Origin: Oscheius sp. JU75
Lineage: Eukaryota > Nematoda > Chromadorea > Rhabditida > Rhabditidae
DNA: 64,000 nt
Direction: 5' to 3'
Assembly (NCBI GenBank): GCA_037178855.1
Contig: JASJZC010000004.1
Coordinates: 7,378,001-7,442,000 of the forward strand
Shown here one piece after another: positions 1 through 13,497 of this stretch. Each line of letters begins with the position of its first letter. Within the stretch, counting starts at the first letter, position 1. The translations under genes and the position numbers were made by a program. Below the pieces are notes generated by a model. It saw only the letters and a list, made by a program, of their open reading frames with translations. It was not told where the DNA came from and searched no databases.

Positions 1-2559
<2,559 letters not shown>

Positions 2560-3740
2560 ATGAGCCTTCAGATGAAGCCCCAAGTCAAAATCCTCGACCT
2601 TCTCAGCGCTCTTGACTCTCTGAAGCATCTGAAACGGACCGGCTGGGTCAAAATGGGCGTGCCGGAGCCTGAGACTGTCGCCTGTCACATGTACCGCATG
2701 GCCGTCCTCGGAATGGCCCTCGAGCATCAAATAGCAGGTTTGTACACATTATTTTGTGTCAGTTTTTCGGCCTCGGAACCTAAAAATAGTCAGTGTTTGC
2801 AGGAATTGACGTGACCCGAGTAGTAAGAATGTCCCTGGTGCATGACCTGGCAGAAGCTGTCGTCGGAGACATCACACCGCATTGTGGCGTCAGTGAAGAG
2901 GACAAGTACCGGCTCGAGCTCAAAGTTTGTCCATTTTAAGGGTTCTAGTAATTTGCGAGCTTCAGGGAATGCAAGACATCTGTGGCCAGGTGCCATTGGT
3001 CGGAGACGATTGGCTCGAGCTGTGGAAGGAGTACGAAGGTTTGTTCCAAAGATGTCTGCCTATAACACATGTCAAGTATTTTCCCGAATAATACTTGACA
3101 AAACGATTTTGTTCGGTGCGACCATTTGAAAAATGATATTAATTTTTTTTAACTATATTTGCTTCAACAGACTTCTGTTGCGAATCACTGTAATTTGGGG
3201 CATTGTTTGTTTTGACTAGCAATTGCTTAGCTTTGTGCGAACTTTTATCAGAACTCAGCTTAGGGCAAAATATCTGCTTTGTCTTTTGCGAAAAGCCTGT
3301 TCTATAGGAGCAAAAGATTGCTTAAAAGTATTGGGTATGAGTGGCGGACAGAACAGTCACTTCTATCAATAATCTGCTCTGAACAGATACTTTGAATGGT
3401 TTGACTAGTTGCTGTGTGCCTAAATTAGGCTACGAATACTCAAAAAAAATGCGAGATGATTGAAAGCTATTAGTGTATCCCAATGTTCAGGACAGAACAC
3501 GGACACGGCCAAGATCGTCAAGCATCTGGACAAATTCGACATGGTAGCTCAGGCGCTAGACTACGAGTTCAAGTATGGTAACTTTTCCTTTCGTTTACTT
3601 TTCTAAAATCAACTTTAGGCATTGATCTCTCGCAGTTCTTCGACTCGACAGCCGGCTTCTTCCAGATTGAGCCCTTCATCAGCTGGGACCGGGAGGTGCG
3701 CGAGCGTAGACAGCTCACCGAATCCGATAAAAAGCAGTAA
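2560..3740 (+). CDS. HD-domain phosphohydrolase, HDDC2 family
   Basis: An HD-domain protein of the HDDC2/YfbR-like group, which act as metal-dependent 5'-deoxynucleotidases in related proteins. Exons are 2560-2737, 2803-2924, 2966-3038, 3491-3577 and 3619-3740, giving 193 residues, the family's usual size. Recognisable blocks are KRTGW, DHMYRMAV-like (here CHMYRMAV), the metal-binding SLVHDLAEAVVGDITP (His-Asp of the HD motif) and YDSTAG-like FFDSTAGFFQ. Residue 43 of the motif block has Cys where the family usually has Asp before HMYRMA. ATG at 2560 is the first in frame. ATG at 2572 sits directly after CTTCAG and may be the real start if the transcript is trans-spliced there. The stop codon lies 10 bp from the stop of coq7 on the other strand. 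Confidence 0.92.
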
Positions 3741-3750
3741 AAAAGTTCAT

Positions 3751-4775
3751 TTATACTTTTTCCGCCACAAAAATGGCTGCTTTACACCCGGACTGAATAA
3801 CAAATTTGAAGGCGTCGTACATCGGTGCCTTGAGACCGTTATGCCGAATTCCTGTGTCATGATGTTCCAGTTCCTCGTCTCTGAGACGGGTAATGGTAGC
3901 TAGAAGCTCCTTGTGGGCTTCCGGGTCGTCTGCTAGGAGTTCTAGGGGTATTTTTATGGAATTGGCAGAGATTAAACACACCCTTGAGCTGATTGTTGTA
4001 ATGTTGTCCGATGAGCTCTTCTACGGCTACGGTACAAGCCATAGCTCCTTCTTTGCCGAGAAGCGCAGAGCCGACGCCTGAAAGATAGGGAGGGACTGTC
4101 AGGATTGGTAGCAGACATGAAATTTCTATGCCCTGTCCAGTGGATATGACAAATTTTCAGACATGTCAAACTGTGCTTGTCAAAAGCATGATTGTCCTGC
4201 CATTCTGTCAACTTGTCCGTCTGTGTCTATCAGTCTCGGTCAATCTTTCCCCTTTTCTAAGGGGAGAGAAAGATAAGAAGGAAAGACAAGGGATATCCGA
4301 AGTCCATTTCTATAGCAACCAAAAGCTTATTATCCTTACCAAGTCAACTAATTTTATTGCAAACGAGTTTTCTTCAAACTGTCAGCTTGTTCTGTTTGAC
4401 AGTGACAGCTGACCTATCCTTGTCGATCAGTTTCTGTCTCTCTGTCAATCTGTTTATGTCGCTTTCGCCCTGTCCTGTCCATTTTGCTCTTTGCTCACCC
4501 AACGCATAGGCCGCCACACTAAAGATCGGACTGAATACGGTGACCGGGACATCGTGCTTGGCCGCGAGTCTTTCCATCGTGTCCAGGTGCTCCTTCTCCT
4601 CCTCCCACATCTTCTTGATTACCTGTCCGACTGGCTTTCCTCCCAGGACGGCCATCTGTCCGGCGTAGATCCGGTCAGCCCCGAGCTCTCCGGCATGGTC
4701 AACCCGGACAATCTTCTCGATCAGAGCCTTTCTAGCAGCTGAGGAGCTGGCAAAGCGGACAGCGATCCGATTCAT
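3751..4775 (-). CDS. coq7: 5-demethoxyubiquinone hydroxylase COQ7/CLK-1
   Basis: A mitochondrial di-iron hydroxylase that converts demethoxyubiquinone to hydroxylated intermediate in ubiquinone synthesis. Exons on the minus strand are 4775-4499, 4077-3982 and 3941-3751, giving 187 residues. The first ~15 residues (MNRIAVRFASSSAAR) are Arg/Ser/Ala-rich like a mitochondrial presequence. The iron ligands are visible: Glu in VDHAGELGADRIYAGQ, the EExxH of WEEEKEHLD, Glu in CTVAVEELIGQHY and the second ExxH in DEELEHHD. The start is ATG at 4775; the in-frame codon at 4787 is TTG. A splice-acceptor-like TTGACAG sits 5 nt before the ATG. It is convergent with the HDDC2-like gene, so the 3' UTRs almost certainly overlap. 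Its exon 2 has a decayed copy at 2172-2269. Confidence 0.96.
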
Positions 4776-5440
4776 TGTGTCTGTCAATGTATGTATCAGT
4801 CATTTCTGTCAATCTGTCTCTGTCAGCTTTACAACAAAAAGTCCAAATGACTTGATCGTTGCGGGACCCATTGACGTCATAAAATACTCAGCCAAGAACG
4901 CCCGGAAAATTTTTGAGAAAAACGCAAAAGACTTATAGCTTCGTCATTTAAAATGTGACAGCGCTCAAAACCTCATTCATGTACAACTCGACACGCCCAT
5001 TCAAATGAGATCGAACACGCCCAAAAAGTCGGTCGGAGAAAACTGCCATTTCCTAGCAGTTCATTAAATTGTCCAGGCCTGTGTCCGAGCTTGTAGGCTG
5101 AGTATACGCAGATAATTTCTTTACATTTCCAATTTGATCTGCTTTCAAACTATTCAGCTGAGTATCTAATACAAAAACAAAGTTTGTAGTTGAGTATATG
5201 CAACCAATTTTCTGTTATTCTGCGACTCTTGGCTGAGTATCTAATGCTCCCACGCTATATCTTCGGCTATTGGGTCCTGGCACGTCTTTTTGTGAACACC
5301 CTTCAACATTTTCTGACCAGATATTCAAAGACTTTCAATCTTTCTCTCATCCCCAAGACTGGTAAAAAAGAGTACATGTGAAACACTTTACTTTCTAGGC
5401 ACTCAAAAATATGTGTATCCTACAGGCGGAATCCCGGCAT
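4776..5440. other. Spacer with GGCTGAGTATCTAATGC motif cluster
   Basis: No coding exon is visible between coq7 and the UQCRB gene. The 5090-5260 part holds at least four degenerate copies of a motif close to GGCTGAGTATCTAATGC (near 5095, 5157, 5187 and 5231). An inverted copy AATACTCAGCCAAG lies near 4884. The same motif clusters again at 60.4-60.9 kb. Confidence 0.5.
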
Positions 5441-6689
5441 CTAATGGGTGTTCTTCTCGAACGGGGGAATGAGCCCGGAGGTCTCGGCACGGGCCTTTTT
5501 CTCGGCCTCGATTTCATCAAGATACGGCTTCAGGTACCAGGTCTCGTCTTCCCACTTAGTCCACTGGCTCTGGAACTTGATTTTTATGATCGAAACTAGT
5601 AAAAAAAACCTTGGGGAGGCGCTCTCCGTGCATGGCCATGGTGTGGGCCTTGGACAGACGCATCTTGCGCTCGTCGAAGAGGTGGGGCTCCTGAATTTAA
5701 CGTTTAGCAGCAAAAACTCGTTACTTTTTTAGAATTAAATGAGCGTTTTAAAGACGTGTAAGGTTTGGAAAGCTATGACACGAAAAGATAGCAATTTGAG
5801 CTATAAAACATGGTAGACATTAATCGTTCTAAGCTAGTTACTTTTGGAATACAAGCCAGTTCAGGCTAGGAGTCAGTACGAAAGGGTTTCAACGGATATA
5901 CGGCAACTTCTGTGCACTAAAATTTTTCACAAAAAAAAATCCACAAAATTTTGAGCCAGATCACAAGGAAAAGCAATGAAAATTACACTCTCGCCCGGGC
6001 TATACGTCATTTTCTCGAAGCATTCGTCAACTTTTACCCCCTTAAACACACCTAAAAGTAAGTGTAGGGCTTAGAATTGAGCTAGGCAAGTGATTTACCG
6101 AGTTCTTAGCGTAAATTTGGTGAGTCCACTAATAATAATATGCTCTACCAAGTATTATGGCTCCTTCTACGCCGGTTTGGCCCATCTACGCCCTTCTAAC
6201 AGCTACAGTTTATTTTTTACATCCAGGAAGGGTGAAGTTAGCTCTACAAACTGCTTGGAAGACTTGAAAACAGAATAAAGATAATTTCTCCGTTAAGAAT
6301 GATGTTAGTTTTAAATTCTTCCTACGAGACATAGAACTAGGAATGTAGCGATATTTGGTTCCATTTCGCCTAAAAGATCTGCATTTTCTAGTTTTGACGG
6401 TTATGCTGGCCAGAATATATCATTTCTCGACTTCTTGAAGCCTTTCTCCAGTCAAAGCCAAAAACTATACCATCGCCATTTTTATACACAAACATAGGAT
6501 AATACCGAAACAAACCTTGAGATTGAGACGATGAAGAGCCTCAGTGACCTCCGGGGCCGGCTCAAAGTAGGTGTCGTGGAACTGGAGACCGTACTCGCGT
6601 CCGCCCCACAAATAGTTCCAGGCCGTCTTGCGCATCCAGTTCACGGCGGCATTGTCGTAAGCGAACTTAACCACGTTCTTCGAGGCCAT
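5441..6689 (-). CDS. Cytochrome bc1 complex subunit 7 (UQCRB)
   Basis: The ubiquinone-binding-type small subunit of respiratory complex III in the mitochondrial inner membrane. Minus-strand exons are 6689-6516, 5690-5610 and 5575-5441, giving 129 residues, slightly longer than the ~111-residue mammalian protein because of a C-terminal extension. Diagnostic blocks are YNAAG-like WNYLWGGREYGL, EALHRL, HLFDERKMRLSKAHTMAMHGERLPK and QWTKWEDETWYLKPYLDE. The ATG at 6689 is preceded by ATTCAG and six purine bases, a typical trans-splice acceptor context. Its ATG is only 196 nt downstream of the SLC30A6 stop on the same strand, so the two may form an operon. coq7, another respiratory-chain gene, follows 0.65 kb further on. 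Confidence 0.93.
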
Positions 6690-6885
6690 CTCTCTCTGAA
6701 TTTCACACAATTTTAGACACAAAAATACACGCTTTTTAAGGTAAAAAAAGTGGTATAAAACTCAAATTTCAACAAAAATTATACCATCGCCATTTTTATA
6801 CACATACAGAAAGTACCCAGAAATGACAGGAAAGATCACAGAGGGGGGTTGACACGAATAAATAGCTTAAAAAATCTATTAAAAA

Positions 6886-9059
6886 TTAGTGATAGATTAC
6901 GCCGTCGTGACTGTGCCCATGGCTCGCGCCATCGTGACTATGTCCGTGTCCTCCTCCGGAGTGGCTGTGTCCTAAAAATTAGTCTCAAATGGGGCTAAAA
7001 AAAATTGCAAAATACCATGGTTTTCGTGACTTGCAGGCTGAGAATAGTGCGTCGGGGGCAGGGGAATGTGACTGGGAGCCGGTGGCGCGGCGTAGCTGAC
7101 CTCCTGGGAATGCCATCCGGCCGAGTCTTTGACTATTTGGACGGTAAGGGTGCCGACGAGGGATGAGAGCTTCTCGGTGACTTGGGTCAGAACTTGTTGC
7201 TCGTCAGCGTCGCGACGGACACGGACGTCGACTGTTCCTACCTGGAAACGGGGATGATGAGACTGCAAACCAACCGTCTTTCACGGCTTCGCCGCCCGAA
7301 AAACTTCTACGGAGATCGAACCCGGGTCGCTAGTGCGCTAACCACTGGACTATTGCGCGTCGCATTTTATCCAGGCGCGTACGGACAGAGATCGTCACCT
7401 GGAAAGATACAAAACCTAAAGGTAAAGCGGGTTTGACAGGAATTTTAGGTGTCTGTCCACTTTTTGGGAAGAACCGCCTGATTGTACGCTGGTTTAGTTC
7501 TTCTAGACGAATATTTGTGACAAAAATTTGAGTTTATTCACCCCTAAAAATGGGAGCAGCAAGAAGCTAGAGAGCCCCACTACAAACCAGGGTCTATGCC
7601 AGTACATCGACTTTGGTCTGGCTACAAACTGATACAAATGGGGTGCAAACTAGATTAAACCAATGGAAAGGCTCACCATTTGCGAGAAATCCAGCTGCCA
7701 AAAGTGTCCGACCTTGATTTCGAGGACCCCGTCTATTGAATTGGCTTCCGAGATACATCTATCGATCTGATTCAGGAGATGTGCCGGCGCAGTCTGTAGC
7801 AGAATCATGCCCGTATAGGTCGACAGCGGCCACATTGTGGAAAAGACCGCCACCGAGAGAATGAGACAGCAAATCGGATCGGACCAGGCGAATTCGTGAC
7901 GGAAGTGCTCGCAAAGGGCGATCAGGCCGCTGCTACACACGGCAAGAAGGACCATAGCGTTGATTCGGGGCAGGAGGAGACGAGAGAGACCGGGAATAAC
8001 GTAGCAGATGGCCTGGGAGATGTCGGCTGCGTGTTCCTACAATTTTTTTTCATACAAAAATAGGGGGAAGCGGGATACCTGGAGACTGGAGCTGCTGGCG
8101 GCTGTCAGAACGTACTGGAAGGGCTGGTTCTTAAGAGAGTAAGCAGAGATTAGGAGGGAGATGGAGGAGCAGACAGCGCCGAGGTAATAGGGCCAGCTTC
8201 CTGCAAAATTTTTGATAGTTTTTGGCCGAAAAATTGAGGAAATATAGGCTATGTTGCCCCATAACCTTACGCTACTGTCTTAAGCTTCATGTTCACGCTT
8301 TAAAAATATTTTAAGGGGTGTGACCGTTTTTTTTCCAGATAGATCTGACACAAAAAAACTGCTAAAATTTGGCCAAAAAGTCATTAGAAGCCTGGAAGTC
8401 ACCTAGAATAGCAAAGAAATGAGCCTAAACTTGTGTTTACACGATCTAAGGCTTGCTATTGAGAATACGGTTACTAGCAACTGGATTTTACAGTGAGATT
8501 AAACCGGAAACATTATATAATTTGAGAAAAGTTCCCCCCAAACGATCGCATTACAGGAGAAACAAGCTGAAAAAATTGCTCCTTACCAATTTGTTCGGCC
8601 TCGTGTTCATGAGCGACGTCGGTAACGTGGGCTCCATGATGATCTGGCGACAGCAGGTGCTCGAACGATTCTTTCGAGAGGAAAATTGAGAACAGCTGGG
8701 CCAGAACCTGGAATATTACAAGGCAATACCTAAATTATCCAGGGAAACGGACCGTGGTGCTGAAAACGGCCAAGACTGGGACTCGGGCTAGGCCATAACT
8801 GTATTTCTCGGTGGATTTATGCGTAATGCTCATGGAATACAGGGCCGAAAGCTGGGAACAGAGGGCAAAGACGGCTATCCATAGCGCTGACATAAGGACT
8901 TGAAAATTTCTATTTTTTCCAGGCTTAAATGGTCTTACGGATAGAATGACTGGCCGAGACGCAGTATGCCAGCAGCAGAACACAGGCCAGACATGCTAAA
9001 GAGCTAAAAAGGCCTCTTTTTCCTTGTTCGTGATGCATGGCGGCCGAGAGCCATGACAT
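6886..9059 (-). CDS. Zinc transporter-like SLC30A6 (ZnT6/TOC-1)
   Basis: A cation-diffusion-facilitator family protein of the ZnT6 group, normally a non-transporting partner of ZnT5 that loads zinc into the early secretory pathway. Seven minus-strand exons (9059-8939, 8898-8753, 8707-8587, 8200-8079, 8036-7677, 7241-7016, 6971-6886) give 393 residues. Blocks typical of ZnT6 are ARVPVLAVFSTTVLAQLFSIF, QEHAADISQAICYVIPGLSRLLLPR, DGVLEIKVGHFWQLDF, RRDADEQQVL and LVGTLTVQIVKD. The transmembrane His/Asp zinc site of active transporters is not present in TM2. It has a His-rich loop (PDHHGAHVTDVAHEHE) and an unusual His/Gly-rich C-terminal tail with repeated GHSHDG. Intron 2 uses a weak GTCCGT donor. 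The ATG at 9059 follows TTGCAG directly. Confidence 0.93.
7308..7364 (-). repeat. tRNA-like fragment (possible SINE remnant)
   Basis: On the minus strand, within the intron between the last large exons of SLC30A6, there is a box-A-like TAGTCCAGTGGTTAGCGC followed only a few bases later by a box-B-like GGGTTCGATCTCC. The anticodon arm is missing, so it cannot be a working tRNA. It is best read as a tRNA-derived repeat or a decayed tRNA. Confidence 0.45.
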
Positions 9060-9740
9060 CTGCAATAAATTAAAGTGTATAGGCCTATAAAAAGCTGATA
9101 GAGACGATTAACAAGGTATTTACACGAGAATCAACTCGAAATATGGACAAAAATGACAGGAAATTGACAAAGTTTATTGAAAAAAAGCTTGAAGAAATTT
9201 GAATGAGAATGAAACCCGCCCAAACAGGTTTCAAATTCCATAGACGCCGATTTGAATTCTGCTGCTTGTAATTTTCTCACTCTTTGCCTATTTTTCGATT
9301 ATTTCCTGGTTCTGAGAACACTTTTACCGTGTTTAGCATGTTTGACAACGCTAAAAAAACAGGTACCGTAAGTAAAAAGTCAAAACTAGATCAAAAATGT
9401 ATAGTCTACTGCTAGTTTCACACCAATTTCTATTTGCTAACTCACTTTTAGGTATTTTCCTTGCCTAGCAGCTTACTCTGGAAACAAGTCTCAGCTTAAA
9501 AACACGTAAAAGCATAGATCAAAAATAGGGTCTTCTAATCAATCGTCAGGACATTCTCCTTCACTTTTTCCCGGCTCTATCCCAATATATTAGGCTTGAA
9601 GCTTTGCAATTAGTAGTATGCACAAGACTAGATATGCTATAAGTATCGATTACCACAAGAATTGAGTATCAGTTGCGACTAGAGATGATGAAAATGAGAT
9701 GAAAATTCGAGATTCTTCGCTATTTTGAGATCCACCAAGC
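9060..9740. other. Intergenic spacer, no feature seen
   Basis: A/T-rich spacer between the KAP3 stop and the SLC30A6 start, both on the minus strand. I see no exon, RNA gene or strong repeat. Confidence 0.4.
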
Positions 9741-12700
9741 TTAGGGCGATTCGAGCCCGTCCACATCGTCCAAATCGTCGAATTGATCGTTGAAAATCAT
9801 GCCGAAATCGTCATCAACCTGGATAGAGTCATCCAGCTCATGCCCGCCCTCTATCATGCTCAGCCACTGTTCATTGTGCCACCGGAATCGGGCCCCGGCT
9901 ATTTTTCGGGCCCATTCTTGGGAATTTTCCTGGAAAAAAAAAAAACTAAAAAAGTTAGAATAGGGCCTACCCCGATGATTAGAAGAGCATTGTCACACAT
10001 TTCACGGATAGCCGTGTTGCGATCGTGCATGAGATCGACGAAGTAGGCACCGACAGCCGAGTCAGGCCCCATAAGTTCGTCTGAGAGCTCCCGGTGACGG
10101 AGTAGCTGGAGAAGGAAGTAGAGGAGTTGGAGGACGTATTCGTCGTCGGTTTGGAGGTCTGCAATAGGGAGGAGGTACTGTGGAATTGGGTGATTATTTA
10201 TCTCATACTCTCTTGTTCAGAACAGTACCCTTGGATTAGTTCTCTACTGACTCTCTATCTACTGGTCACTTAACACATACCGTCTTGTCTCGTACTCATA
10301 TTTGCATGCTCAGAACAGTCCAGTTCTCTCACTGATCTATGACTGTTGTTCCTCCTGTTTAGCGCCCAAACTGACTCATACTCTCGCTTCCTTAGACGGC
10401 ACCACTTGACCTCTCTCTCTCTCTCTCTCTCTTTTATATCTTGTCCAGTCACTTGACTCTTCCCAGACTCTCTCATAAGTCACTCTTACTCAATCACCAG
10501 TCATGTCTCTTTCAATCAGAACTTACTATGCAAGACATTGAGGAAGACGTCGACTAGAAAAACCAGGTGTCTAGCTGCTTCCAGACTCCTGGCCATAGTT
10601 CCACACATGATAACTATCTGCAGCTGGAGGGGTGATGTCTCTTTGCTGTAGCTATTCAGTTGACGCTTCATCCAGCCCACAAGGTCATTCGTTGTGATGA
10701 GCCTGAATCGGAGAGCTTCCCAGAAGAACATATGACCTACTTTGCCCAATCTGCCGATTTGATCAGGGCAGCTGTTGCTATCCACTCGAGACCGATAGCT
10801 GCGCGATCATCGGCTGAGTCAATGGACTCGGTCTTACCGAGGCTGATGAGCTTGGGCATCCATTTCTGAACAGGGAGAGTCACTGTCTTTCATTCTGTCA
10901 TTGTCTCTCACTGTTTCTGTCCAGACTCACCAAAAACATGTCCTGAGTCGGCCCCTCGTGACTGGCAATTGTTCTGAGAATCTTGGCGATCAGAAGGTCC
11001 CGATGCTCAAGAGACATCTCCATCAGGAGATCCAGACCACCTCCCTCGGCTCCACAGACCAGTTGGGCGTTCCGTTTCTCTACACAAACGTTCAGAAGGA
11101 CAGCCTTGGTCACGTCGCTACCGTCTCCGGACAGGAGATCACGCATTAGCTGAAATGGATCAAACAGTCAGGTTGGTGGAAAGACAGGCACTTACCAATT
11201 GAATGCTGTCCGTGAACTTGATCATAGCCTTCCCCTCGTCATCGATGCTCAACTGGTACAGAAGGTGCAAAGCGGTTGTGTCATCTGAACTTGATCGATA
11301 CCAAACACTTCTGTCTCCCTCTTACTCTTGATAAGCTTCGCAATATGGTTGACTAGCCCTCCTTTGACCATCTTGGTTCGAGTACGGCTGTTGAAGACCA
11401 GATTGAACAGGAAGCGGGCACAGTTTTTGGACAGAGGGACATCGTCTATGGGAAACCAGCTGACGATGGTATCACAAATGTTGCAGTTTTCCTGGAATGA
11501 AAGGATAGGCTCTGTCTCTGTTTATGTCCATGTCTCTTTCTCTTTTTTTGTTTCTTCCTTTGTTTCTGTCTGTTCCACCCTTACCATTACTGTCAGATTT
11601 TCCTGAAAGATGCTAAGCTTCAGTAGCATTCTGACAGTAGCTAGCTTCAGTTCCGGACTGGTAGCTGTTCTAAACCAATCCTTACTCAATAAAGAGACCA
11701 GGTACTCACTCTGTACACTTGATGAGTACTGGAATGAAGTCTCGTCTTACAATCTTGACTTCTACGCTGAGATCACTGGCCATATTTGTTAGAATATCTA
11801 TGCATCCAGCCAGAAGGATCTGCTGCTTTTTCAAAGCAACACGACATCGGCGAGCACTCTTCTCGTCACCGGTCTTGGCTTCAGCTGCCCAGGTATCTCC
11901 TCTTTTCAGCTCGTGTTCGACGGTGGTGAGACAGAGCGCTCCGATCTGGAAGTAGAGTTTGACAGAGAGACAGTTAGAAAAGAGACAGAGCGACTCCCTT
12001 ACCTTGTGATGAGTCAGTATCCCTTGGAACTGATGATACTTTGACAGCTCCACAAAGATTGAAGAGATGGCTATAGCCAGTTCAAAGTTCTTCTTCCAGT
12101 CTTCTCTGTAGACTCTGGCCAGGGCACCCATTATTGCTTCTAATTGAATCTAGCGTCTTCTTTTTTTTGAGGGGAATACCATTTTCAGCTAATTCATGAA
12201 GATTGGCACCATTCTTAGCCAGTTCGAAGAACAGTTGGGCTGCTTTCTTCTTCTCATCGATACCTTCATAGAACAGTTCGAGGTAGCTCTGGAAGTTGGT
12301 TTGTCTCTCTGTCTCTCGATCTCGCTGTCTCATCGTCTCTCTGTCTCCCTTACATCTACTTCATCCAGTGAAGCAGCAATGGTTGATGTTGTAGCCGTCG
12401 ACGAGGCACTACCATCCCTCTCGTTGATGCCTTTCCTCTTTTTCAAGTAGAACAGAACCTGCTCCAATTCTGTCCGATTAGCTTCCGAGAGTACAGGTGT
12501 CTTGGAAATGATCATAGAGGCCAATTCTCGGACATCTATCTCTTTGGAGAGATCCTTCAGGTTGATTCTGCAAATTGAAGTTATCTTCTTACGACTGGTT
12601 TTTTTATCCTAAACATTGGTTTTACCCTACATTCCCCTTCTCAAATCACCTCTCTAGGCTTAGTAGAGCAAAAAGTACGAGAACGACTTTCTACAGCGCT

Positions 12701-13194
12701 TGGCGAGCAGCAGGTCAAAGAAGCGCGTCACACTGAAATATCATTTTCTCCTAACGGGTTCCCCTACGGTAGAAAGCAATTTTATAAATTTCACGTCAGA
12801 AGCATCAAAATGAGACCAAATATTCATGAGTTCGATTTCTGGATGCTGCTGCTCGATCCCGTAAGAGTACTGTCGCACGGCAAAAACGCATTTTCAGGCT
12901 TTGACATGTTTTACACATTTATAGCCCTGATCAAGCTCTACAACTTTGCAGAACATCATTCCACTAAAAAATTTGTTTTGATCCCAAAAAAATCAGGTTA
13001 AAGCTTAGTCAACTTACACTTGCTGAGTATCATTGCTCGTCCTGACCACTATGGCATCCTCTATTGGATGCGATTCTACTGTGATTTGTCCAGGCCTTAA
13101 TGTTTTTTTGATAAATTGAGACTTGAAATTGGGTACCGTTTCATATTTACAGTCTCTTAGCCTCGAAGCTTCCAGAATCAGGTGTCCATTGGCT
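9741..13194 (-). CDS. Kinesin-associated protein 3 (kinesin-2 accessory subunit)
   Basis: The non-motor armadillo-repeat subunit of heterotrimeric kinesin-2, which links the motor to cargo and acts in ciliary and axonal transport. Fourteen minus-strand exons join in phase: 13194-13018, 12732-12688, 12567-12354, 12288-12180, 12139-12003, 11945-11710, 11669-11585, 11491-11326, 11284-11196, 11149-10931, 10865-10741, 10702-10527, 10155-9971 and 9929-9741. They encode about 717 residues. Family blocks include GALARVYREDWKKNFELA, HHKIGALCL, LLKLSIFQEN, SHEGPTQDMFL, VIMCGTMA, VDLMHD and RFRWHNEQWL. The first exon is open from an acceptor at 13194 but has no in-frame ATG, so a short upstream exon holds the start. 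The C-terminus is shorter than in vertebrates and very Asp-rich. Most introns are about 40 nt. Confidence 0.93.
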
Positions 13195-13497
13195 CTGAAA
13201 GATTTGAATGATCAGGATGACAGGCTGTCAAGTCCTGTTTCGGACCCAAGAATGCATATTTAATTTTTTGATGTCCTGCAAAACTATAGAGCTTGGGAAA
13301 AAGTACAATTTTGCAGAACATGACAAGTCTGAAAAATCAGTTCTTGGAACCGAAATGGACTCTTGAAAGAGAGACAGTACATGAAAAAGAGGTATTGGAA
13401 GAGTCTGGTACTCTCTGTTGGTGGCAGTCACAGGGGCAGTATGTAAAGCTTTATATGACTAGAAAAGTGAGATCCGTCTACGGGTTTTGGCAATTTT

